From the NCBI GenBank assembly GCA_009839635.1, contig VXPJ01000058.1:1-20627 (forward strand): a stretch of DNA of 20,627 nt, written 5' to 3'. The position numbers and the translations under genes are program-made. The first letter of the stretch is position 1. Each line of letters opens with the position of its first letter. Of this stretch, positions 15,188 to 20,627 are shown in pieces. A model generated the notes under the pieces. That model made no database searches. It saw only the letters and a program-made list of their open reading frames with translations, and had not been told where the DNA came from. Origin of the DNA: Pseudomonadota bacterium (lineage in GTDB: Bacteria; Pseudomonadota; Gammaproteobacteria; UBA4575).

Positions 15188-16273
15188 ATGGACGTTCAAC
15201 AACCAACCTCACCTTCCGAGTCGGGGCCAGGTGCTCCGGAAAAATCGAGTGGTCGAAAGCTTCGCAGCGGTCTTACCCTTCCAGCCCTGATCACAGTTTT
15301 GCTGCTCGCCGGTGGCGGCCTTGCATATTATGCATGGCTCGGACTCAATGAGCGTCTGGTTCAGGCCACGACAGAGCGCCAATCCCTGGCTGACGATATC
15401 GCCACCATTGATGAGAGTACGGAGTTTCTGGGGTTCAAAGAGGAATTGCAGCAACAGATCACAGCACTCGAACAGCAAGTAATGGGGCTTTCCAAACAAG
15501 TGAAACAGCAGGCGGACCAGCAGGAAAACACCCGCGGCTTCGTGCAACAATCCCTGGCCAGTGTCAACCGGAGCCAACTGGAATGGGGACTGAACGAGAC
15601 CTTGTATATTTTGCATCTGGCCAGTCATCGTTTGCTTATTGAGCGTGACATTCCGGGAACCATTGTCGCCCTGGGTATCGCAAGCACTCGCCTGCATGAA
15701 CTCAATGACCCTCGCCTGCTCCCCGTACGCGAATCCATCTCCAGGCAGATCCAAAAACTGAAAACCGTTCCAGATCCAGACTGGGTGGGTATCAGTCTGC
15801 AACTCAACAATTTGCTGGATAGGATTCGCCAGGACAGCGTCAACGCCAAGCCAACGCCAAGTCAGCGACCTGAACCTCGTCAGCCAGACCCCCAAGAAAG
15901 CAAGCAGAATTTGTGGCAAGAGCTTACCGGCCAGGTGAGAGATGTGATTGATGACTCCATCACCATCACCCGAAAGGCATCGCCATCAAACCTGTCAGCC
16001 AAACACCGGGGGGGAACCCAGACCCACGAATTTCTTCAGGCCCGGTTGCTCAGCGCCAAATATGCCTTGGCGAGCCGCGACAGCCAAGGCTACCATCATG
16101 AACTTGAATCAGCGCTGACATGGCTTGAAACCTCAGCACCCCCGAACAACAGGAGTGAACTGGCCGACGAACTGGGGACCTTGAATACCGTGAACCTCGA
16201 ACCGGAACTTCCAGACATCAGTGAACCAAGCATCCTTCTGGCGGAGTTGCTTGAAAGTATAGAGAGTCGCTAA
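15188..16273 (+). CDS. hemX: HemX-like membrane protein (often misnamed uroporphyrinogen-III methyltransferase)
   Basis: Inner-membrane protein of 361 residues encoded within the hem cluster. Its biochemical role is not settled, and it has no SAM-methyltransferase motif despite the usual database name. A Ser/Pro-rich cytoplasmic N-terminus (1-27) is followed by one membrane segment at about 28-50 (LTLPALITVLLLAGGGLAYY). A Gln-rich coiled coil (about 70-110, EELQQQITALEQQVMGLSKQ) comes next, then a helical periplasmic domain including QLEWGLNETLYILHLASHRL, a conserved HemX stretch. ATG 15188 is chosen. A frame to 15110 would overlap hemD and adds an implausible leader. The TAA at 16271-16273 directly abuts the hemY ATG, so coupling is likely. 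Confidence 0.9.
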   Translation: MDVQQPTSPSESGPGAPEKSSGRKLRSGLTLPALITVLLLAGGGLAYYAWLGLNERLVQATTERQSLADDIATIDESTEFLGFKEELQQQITALEQQVMGLSKQVKQQADQQENTRGFVQQSLASVNRSQLEWGLNETLYILHLASHRLLIERDIPGTIVALGIASTRLHELNDPRLLPVRESISRQIQKLKTVPDPDWVGISLQLNNLLDRIRQDSVNAKPTPSQRPEPRQPDPQESKQNLWQELTGQVRDVIDDSITITRKASPSNLSAKHRGGTQTHEFLQARLLSAKYALASRDSQGYHHELESALTWLETSAPPNNRSELADELGTLNTVNLEPELPDISEPSILLAELLESIESR

Positions 16274-17464
16274 ATGCTGCGTTCCTTGCTAATTTTCATG
16301 GTTTTTCTGACCCTCTTTGCAGGCGTCATTCTGTACGTCATGCAAGCACCGGGGCTTGCAGTCTTCACCTATGGTGATGTCATGGTCGAGCTGCCATTGG
16401 TCCGATTTGTAGTCGGGGCTAGCGTTGCAGTGGTTGTACTGTATTTGGCCTTGCGCCTGCTTGGCCTTGTATTCAACGCACCCCTTCGGTTGCGGGCCGC
16501 ACGTTCCAGACGCAGTCAGCGCAAGGCCGCCGTGGATACAAGCCAAGGGTTGGTCAAGTTTGCCTCAGGGGACTGGCGGCAGGCAGAGAAGCTGCTGATA
16601 CGGGGGGCTAGTGAGGCCCGCAGTGCGCACATCAACTACATCTGGGCAGCGCGTGCTGCACAACAGAACGGGAACCACGAATTGCGTGACCAGTATCTGG
16701 AACAGGCAGAAGAATCCATGCCGGAAAAGCAGGCCGTACTCGACATTCTTCGCGCAGAATTCCTTTTGCAACAGGGCCTGCCAGAACAGAGTCTGGCCTG
16801 CATTGAGTCGTTCAGCGGGAAGATCGCTAACAACTCCAAAATTGCTGGCCTGTTTGCCAGTGCATATGAACAACTGCCCAACTGGCAACAACTCGCAGGC
16901 ATTATCCCCGACCTAGAAAAGAACCACAGTATTCGCCCCGAGACACTTGAGAAAATACGGAAAAACACGGTTTGTGGACTGCTTGAAACGTCCAAGCGTG
17001 GCGAAACCGCCGAAGATATTGAACATCTTGGCAAGCGGTTCAGGAGTACAATTACAGCTGATGACGGGCTGGCGGTGATCTACGTCAAAGCACTGCGGGC
17101 GCAGGGCAGACATCGGGCAGCCGCAGCCTTGGTAACGGACATGTTGGGCAGTCACTGGAGTCCAGGATTGGTCCGACAATTCGGTTTACTGGAACATGTG
17201 GATGCCACATCTGCACTGCAACAGGCTGAGCAGTGGATTGCCCAGCACGATCACGATGCCAGCTTGCACCTGACACTGGGTCGCCTGTGTAAACGAGCCG
17301 AGCTTTGGGACAAGGCAAAGAACTACCTCGAATCCAGCCTGGACTTGGAACCTCTGGCCGAGACTTGTGCCGAACTTGCGGCTTTGCACGAGCACCTCAA
17401 TGAGACTGAGGCTGCATACCGCTACACGAAAAAAGGACTGGGTCTGGCCACCCGGATCACATGA
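16274..17464 (+). CDS. hemY: HemY-like TPR membrane protein
   Basis: Inner-membrane protein of 396 residues (E. coli HemY about 398). It has the HemY N-terminal domain and tetratricopeptide-like repeats. It is not the protoporphyrinogen oxidase that bears the same name in Bacillus. Two membrane segments are visible at about 3-24 and 42-65, with the conserved linker YGDVMVELPLVRFVVGAS between them. After a basic stretch (RLRAARSRRSQRKA), LVKFASGDWRQAEKLLIRGA begins the TPR region, and later repeats include LHLTLGRLCKRAELWDKAKN and LAALHEHLNETEAAYRYTKK. The role is unknown but it is consistently next to hemX. No nucleotides lie between the hemX stop and its ATG. Confidence 0.93.
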   Translation: MLRSLLIFMVFLTLFAGVILYVMQAPGLAVFTYGDVMVELPLVRFVVGASVAVVVLYLALRLLGLVFNAPLRLRAARSRRSQRKAAVDTSQGLVKFASGDWRQAEKLLIRGASEARSAHINYIWAARAAQQNGNHELRDQYLEQAEESMPEKQAVLDILRAEFLLQQGLPEQSLACIESFSGKIANNSKIAGLFASAYEQLPNWQQLAGIIPDLEKNHSIRPETLEKIRKNTVCGLLETSKRGETAEDIEHLGKRFRSTITADDGLAVIYVKALRAQGRHRAAAALVTDMLGSHWSPGLVRQFGLLEHVDATSALQQAEQWIAQHDHDASLHLTLGRLCKRAELWDKAKNYLESSLDLEPLAETCAELAALHEHLNETEAAYRYTKKGLGLATRIT

Positions 17465-17478
17465 GGCAGGCCTCTTGC

Positions 17479-17507
17479 TTGAACCCCATCTTTGTCGTAA
17501 GTATTCT
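17479..17507 (+). promoter_or_regulatory. Candidate promoter for the mrp operon
   Basis: TTGAAC (-35, 17479-17484) and TATTCT (-10, 17502-17507) are separated by 17 bp, each matching four of six consensus bases, 34 nt before the mrpE ATG. The 77-bp hemY-mrpE gap holds no convincing terminator: a short GAGGC/GCCTC dyad at 17463-17474 has a tiny loop and no T-run. Read-through from hemY is therefore also possible. Confidence 0.35.
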
Positions 17508-17541
17508 GCGACATGAATAGTCCGACGTACGGCAATAAGCC

Positions 17542-18030
17542 ATGCTGATTCGTATATTGATAGCGGCATCCCTGCTACTCCTCTTGTGGGTATTGCTGTC
17601 TGGGCATCTGGGCATCCTGTTGCTGTCTTTGGGCATTGCCAGCGGCTTGCTGGTCGCCTGGCTCATCCACAGGCTCGCGCTTCAAAAGCCTAACTTCAAT
17701 ACACTGTATTTCAGCCTTAATTTGCCCAGATTTTTGCCCTGGTTTTTTCTGGAAGTGGTCCGTTCCAATCTGGATGTCAGCTGGAGAATTTTGCATCCAA
17801 AATTACCGATTTCCCCCAACACAAGTACCGTGTCCACATCGAAACTCAACGATGTAGCCACGACCACCTATGCAAACTGCATCACTTTGACCCCGGGCAC
17901 ATATACACTGAATGTTGACGATCAAACCATCGAAGTGCACTCACTGACTCAAGAGACGGCCGAGAAACTGCAGCAGGGAAAAATGAAGGAACGGATTTCT
18001 GTCCTGCAAGGGCGCCTCAATACTTCCTGA
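17542..18030 (+). CDS. mrpE: Mrp-type cation/H+ antiporter subunit E
   Basis: Small membrane subunit of the multi-subunit Mrp antiporter (also called Mnh, Sha or Pha), which exchanges Na+ or K+ for protons. It has 162 residues. Two hydrophobic segments at about 3-44 are followed by the conserved amphipathic segment LPRFLPWFFLEVVRSNLDVS (61-80) with its glutamate E71. A soluble domain then carries the family signature ANCITLTPGTYTLNVDD (111-127). Homologous to MbhA of archaeal membrane-bound hydrogenases. It is the first gene of the operon here and ends 16 bp before mrpF. Confidence 0.93.
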   Translation: MLIRILIAASLLLLLWVLLSGHLGILLLSLGIASGLLVAWLIHRLALQKPNFNTLYFSLNLPRFLPWFFLEVVRSNLDVSWRILHPKLPISPNTSTVSTSKLNDVATTTYANCITLTPGTYTLNVDDQTIEVHSLTQETAEKLQQGKMKERISVLQGRLNTS

Positions 18031-18046
18031 AACTGCACAGGGTCTT

Positions 18047-18316
18047 ATGTTTACTACTGCATTCATTGCCATTCTGGTCGCCATGTTTGTCCTGCTGCTG
18101 CGTGTGGCTCTTGGACCCACAATTTTTGACCGCATCCTGGCCATCAACACATTTGGCACTGCAATCGTCTTGTTGATCGCATTATTCGGATTTTTGACCG
18201 CACGGCCGGATTTCCTGGACATCGCGCTGCTTTATGCGCTGATTAATTTCATATCGACGATTGCAGTACTGAAATTGTTCCGACACGACTCTCTGGGGAA
18301 ATCTGTCGATGAGTGA
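18047..18316 (+). CDS. mrpF: Mrp-type cation/H+ antiporter subunit F
   Basis: Three-helix membrane subunit of 89 residues (homologue of MbhB). The signature LGPTIFDRILAINTFGTAIV spans about 22-41. FLDIALLYALINFISTIAVL at 57-76 holds the conserved aspartate D58 in the third helix. Start ATG 18047. The stop is 9 bp before mrpG. Confidence 0.93.
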   Translation: MFTTAFIAILVAMFVLLLRVALGPTIFDRILAINTFGTAIVLLIALFGFLTARPDFLDIALLYALINFISTIAVLKLFRHDSLGKSVDE

Positions 18317-18325
18317 GGTCTGGGC

Positions 18326-18643
18326 ATGTTTGTAGTCAGCTGGATACTGCTTGTACTAGGCAGTGTGTTTTGCTTGATTGGAACCCTGGGGCTCATGCGC
18401 CTGCCTGATTTTTATACCAGGGTGCATGCAGCCAGCATCATAGACAGCCTGGGGGCCATACTGATTTTGCTGGGTCTGATCACACAATCGCAGGATCCGC
18501 TGGTGATCATCAAACTGATTCTGATCCTGCTGTTCATGATGCTCACCGGCCCCACCGCAGTACATGCCCTGGCGCACACCGCAGTGCTCAGCGAAAAAAA
18601 CCGGGCTTCAGATCAAAATTCCAAGCACCCTCAAGAGCCCTGA
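18326..18643 (+). CDS. mrpG: Mrp-type cation/H+ antiporter subunit G
   Basis: Three-helix membrane subunit of 105 residues (homologue of MbhC). The family signature GTLGLMRLPDFYTRVHAASI at about 19-38 is intact, followed by DSLGAILILLGL and the third helix KLILILLFMMLTGPTAVHAL. The C-terminal tail is hydrophilic. GAGG lies about 8 nt before ATG 18326. Six nt separate its stop from the next start. Confidence 0.94.
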   Translation: MFVVSWILLVLGSVFCLIGTLGLMRLPDFYTRVHAASIIDSLGAILILLGLITQSQDPLVIIKLILILLFMMLTGPTAVHALAHTAVLSEKNRASDQNSKHPQEP

Positions 18644-18649
18644 AAACCT

Positions 18650-19198
18650 GTGGACATAGAAACCATCGTCAATTTTTCGCTTCTGATCCTGCTGGCGCTT
18701 ACAGTGGTCGTGCTGATACGCATGAAAAGTCTGCTGGCGATCGCACTATCGAGCGGCGTCTATAGTTTCTTGTCAGCGGGTCTGTTCGTGGCAATGGATG
18801 CGGTGGATGTCGCATTCACCGAAGCGGCCGTAGGTGCCGGAATCACCACCATACTGCTTCTGGGAACCATTGCAATCACAGGAAGGGAACAGACTGTCAG
18901 CAAGCACAAAAGGTTTCTGCCCATTGCAGTAATCACCATTACGGGGGCAGCCCTGATCTACGGAACACTGGACATGCCCCTGTACGGGGATGCAAACGCC
19001 CCCATTCACACCCATGTCGCGCCGCATTACCTGACACAAAGCAGCGAGGAGATTGGCATACCCAATGTCGTGACTTCTGTGTTGGCAAGTTATCGAGGCT
19101 ACGACACGCTGGGTGAAGTCGCAGTGATCTTCACAGCGGCTGTGGGGGTTTTGCTTTTACTTGGAAAAACAGCAAAGCGAGGCAGGCCTAAACAATGA
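18650..19198 (+). CDS. MrpA C-terminal (MbhD/MbhE-like, DUF4040) subunit
   Basis: Membrane protein of 182 residues that corresponds only to the C-terminal part of the large MrpA subunit and to archaeal MbhD plus MbhE joined in one chain. The MbhD/DUF4040 part carries AVDVAFTEAAVGAGITTILL (51-70) with the conserved E58. The MbhE-like part has NVVTSVLASYRGYDTLGEVA (139-158) and a final helix. About five hydrophobic segments are visible. No ND5-like N-terminal antiporter domain is attached or encoded upstream. It starts with GTG at 18650, needed to keep the first helix; the first in-frame ATG is codon 25. No ribosome binding site is visible, so coupling to mrpG is likely. Its TGA overlaps the mrpB ATG by four nucleotides. 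Confidence 0.88.
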   Translation: MDIETIVNFSLLILLALTVVVLIRMKSLLAIALSSGVYSFLSAGLFVAMDAVDVAFTEAAVGAGITTILLLGTIAITGREQTVSKHKRFLPIAVITITGAALIYGTLDMPLYGDANAPIHTHVAPHYLTQSSEEIGIPNVVTSVLASYRGYDTLGEVAVIFTAAVGVLLLLGKTAKRGRPKQ

Positions 19199-19617
19199 AT
19201 CTTCGTGCTAGCTTGATATTGCGAGAAGTCTGCAGGCTGGTTATCCCTGCAGTCATGCTGTTTGCCCTGTATGTGCAGTTTCATGGAGAGTATGGACCCG
19301 GTGGTGGCTTTCAGGCAGGCGTAATATTTGCTGCTGCAGTGATCCTTTATGCGTTGGTATATGGCCGGCAGAAGGCCCAACGTATTCTGCCCACCGAGAC
19401 CGTCCGTTATTTCATTGCAGCAGGTGTACTGCTGTATACCGGAGTCGGTGTGGCAACCATGCTGCTGGGTGGAAATTTCCTTGACTACAATGTGTTGCTG
19501 CAGGGCCATCAGCAAGCCCAGCACCTGGGCATTTTTCTTATTGAACTTGGGGTGGGCATCACGGTGGGCACTGTCATGATTGCTATTTTTTACACGCTTG
19601 ACGAGTTCGGCGAATAG
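19195..19617 (+). CDS. mrpB: Mrp-type cation/H+ antiporter subunit B
   Basis: Four-helix membrane subunit of 140 residues (MnhB domain, homologue of MbhF). The hallmark YVQFHGEYGPGGGFQAGV (26-43) is intact. Helices follow at about 43-57, 71-90 and 108-134. The ATG overlaps the preceding TGA (ATGA), indicating coupled translation. Its TAG is 3 nt before mrpC. Confidence 0.94.
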   Translation: MNLRASLILREVCRLVIPAVMLFALYVQFHGEYGPGGGFQAGVIFAAAVILYALVYGRQKAQRILPTETVRYFIAAGVLLYTGVGVATMLLGGNFLDYNVLLQGHQQAQHLGIFLIELGVGITVGTVMIAIFYTLDEFGE

Positions 19618-19620
19618 GCA

Positions 19621-19980
19621 ATGATCACAGGCTATTTCAATTACTGGGTCGTGATCATTTTGATGATGATGGGTTTTTATATCGTCATCTCGGACTCCAA
19701 CCTGATCAAAAAAATTATCGGGCTGAATATTTTTCAAACCTCGGTATTCATACTGTTTATCTCCATGAGCAAGGTGAAAGGAGGGACTGCACCCATACTG
19801 ATTGCTGAGGCCGACGTATATTCGAATCCACTACCGCATGTCCTGATCCTGACAGCAATCGTGGTTGGGGTGTCAACATCCGCGCTGGGACTTGCGATCA
19901 TTGCCAGAATCCACCGGGCTTACGGCACCGTCGACGAAACCGTCATTCACGAACAGGATGATCTTCAGGACGAAAACTAG
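19621..19980 (+). CDS. mrpC: Mrp-type cation/H+ antiporter subunit C
   Basis: Three-helix NuoK-like subunit of 119 residues (homologue of MbhG). The second helix follows IGLNIFQTSVFILFI (36-50). The signature NPLPHVLILTAIVVGVSTSA (about 70-89) is diagnostic of MrpC. The C-terminal tail is acidic. The mrpD GTG begins on the last base of its TAG stop. Confidence 0.94.
   Translation: MITGYFNYWVVIILMMMGFYIVISDSNLIKKIIGLNIFQTSVFILFISMSKVKGGTAPILIAEADVYSNPLPHVLILTAIVVGVSTSALGLAIIARIHRAYGTVDETVIHEQDDLQDEN
19967..19970 (+). promoter_or_regulatory. Ribosome binding site of mrpD
   Basis: AGGA inside the mrpC 3' end, 9 nt before GTG 19980. It supports the GTG start, since the first in-frame ATG would remove the first three helices. 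Confidence 0.5.
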
Positions 19981-20627
19981 TGCTGGCTCATTTACCTGCA
20001 TTACAAGTGGTGATCCCCCTGATCAGTGCACCCGCCTGTGTACTGGTCACACGGGCCAACTGGGCCTGGTTGCTGGCAACTGCGGTGAGCATCATTTCTT
20101 TTGTCATCGCCTTGCTACTGGTGCACGAAGTGTCCGTACATGGCGTGTTGTCCTACCACCTGGGCGGCTGGAGACCACCGCTGGGAATCGAATACCGCAT
20201 CGACCATCTAAGCGCCTATTTGTTAACCATCGTGGCTGCAACGGCCAGCATCACCATGATTGCGGCACGAGAAAGCATAAAGCAGGAAATTCCACCGGAG
20301 AAGGCCAGCCTGTTCTTTTCCGCATACCTGCTATGCCTGACCGGCCTGCTGGGCATCATTGCCTCCGGAGATGCCTTTAATATTTTCGTATTCCTTGAGA
20401 TCAGTTCACTGTCCTCCTATGTGTTGATTGCGATGGGCCGTGACCGGCGGGCCCTGACTGCGGCATACCAGTATTTGATCATGGGGACTATCGGCGCCAC
20501 CTTCATATTGATTGGCGTTGGCCTGCTGTACATGCTAACCGGCACCCTCAACCTCCAGGATCTACAGCAGAGGATACCGGCAATCGTTGACTCCAGAACA
20601 TTGCATGCGGCCTTTGCCTTCCTGACC
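19980..20627 (+). CDS. mrpD: Mrp-type cation/H+ antiporter subunit D, N-terminal 216 residues (cut by right edge)
   Basis: Large membrane subunit homologous to complex I NuoM/NuoN and MbhH, thought to carry a proton or ion path. The frame is open from GTG 19980 to the right edge, giving 216 of roughly 500 residues. Visible features are the N-terminal hydrophobic helices, YRIDHLSAYLLTIVAATASI (72-91), and the diagnostic GDAFNIFVFLEISSLSSYVL (130-149) with the conserved glutamate E140. YLIMGTIGATFILIGVGLLY (165-184) follows. Its start overlaps the mrpC stop by one base. Whether further mrpD- or ND5-like genes follow cannot be seen. Confidence 0.93.
   Translation, partial: MLAHLPALQVVIPLISAPACVLVTRANWAWLLATAVSIISFVIALLLVHEVSVHGVLSYHLGGWRPPLGIEYRIDHLSAYLLTIVAATASITMIAARESIKQEIPPEKASLFFSAYLLCLTGLLGIIASGDAFNIFVFLEISSLSSYVLIAMGRDRRALTAAYQYLIMGTIGATFILIGVGLLYMLTGTLNLQDLQQRIPAIVDSRTLHAAFAFLT

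Noticed and set aside
15188..16273. HemX as a uroporphyrinogen-III C-methyltransferase
   Set aside because: No SAM-binding motif is present. The protein is a single-pass coiled-coil membrane protein, so the database name is misleading.
17463..17474. GAGGC/GCCTC dyad after hemY as a terminator
   Set aside because: The stem is 4-5 bp with a 2-4 nt loop and no following T-run.
1..20627. Mobile elements, phage genes, CRISPR, tRNA or rRNA
   Set aside because: No transposase or capsid motifs, repeat-spacer arrays or cloverleaf/rRNA sequences were recognised. XerC is the housekeeping recombinase judging by its context, not a phage integrase.

Overview
The window is ordinary chromosomal core DNA from a gammaproteobacterium. 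The evidence is the ubiE-ubiJ-ubiB block (UbiJ is characteristic of this class), a short LptM-like lipoprotein directly before lysA, dapF followed by xerC, argH divergent from hemC, and a hemC-hemD-hemX-hemY cluster. Base composition looks even, roughly 50-55 % GC by eye. I see no transposase, phage gene, CRISPR array, rRNA or tRNA. I cannot name a genus. The order xerC-hslV-hslU-DUF971-ubiE and the Mrp antiporter operon fit a free-living or marine/halotolerant lineage outside the Enterobacterales, but that is inference.

Layout. Positions 11113 down to 1 are a nearly continuous minus-strand series. In transcription order it runs lptM, lysA, a small SAM methyltransferase, dapF, xerC, hslV, hslU, a DUF971 protein, ubiE, ubiJ, ubiB and uvrD, which is cut by the left edge. 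Gaps are 2-165 bp, with one 1-nt overlap (lysA/methyltransferase). At 11185-11847 a plus-strand carboxylesterase lies divergent to lptM and convergent with argH (minus, 11857-13257). A 176-bp divergent region separates argH from the plus-strand hemC-hemD-hemX-hemY cluster (13434-17464). After a 77-bp gap comes a tightly packed Mrp-type cation/proton antiporter operon, mrpE-F-G-(MrpA C-terminal/MbhD-E-like)-B-C-D, whose mrpD is cut by the right edge.

How the genes work together. lysA and dapF are the last steps of the diaminopimelate/lysine pathway, and dapF also feeds peptidoglycan synthesis. argH is the last step of arginine synthesis. ubiE, ubiJ and ubiB make ubiquinone. hemC and hemD make uroporphyrinogen III. 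hslV and hslU form an ATP-dependent protease, xerC resolves chromosome dimers and uvrD is the repair helicase. The mrp genes encode a multi-subunit membrane antiporter built from respiratory complex I-like parts.

No intergenic stretch exceeds 300 bp. The longest are 13258-13433 (176 bp), 7862-8026 (165 bp), 8858-9019 (162 bp) and 6790-6913 (124 bp). Candidate promoters are listed where the hexamers are reasonable by eye. I found no convincing rho-independent terminator. I also did not find a previously undescribed system. The points most worth a second look are the Mbh-like order and split MrpA of the antiporter operon, a methyltransferase coupled to lysA, the missing DUF484 gene between dapF and xerC, and a propeptide-bearing HslV.
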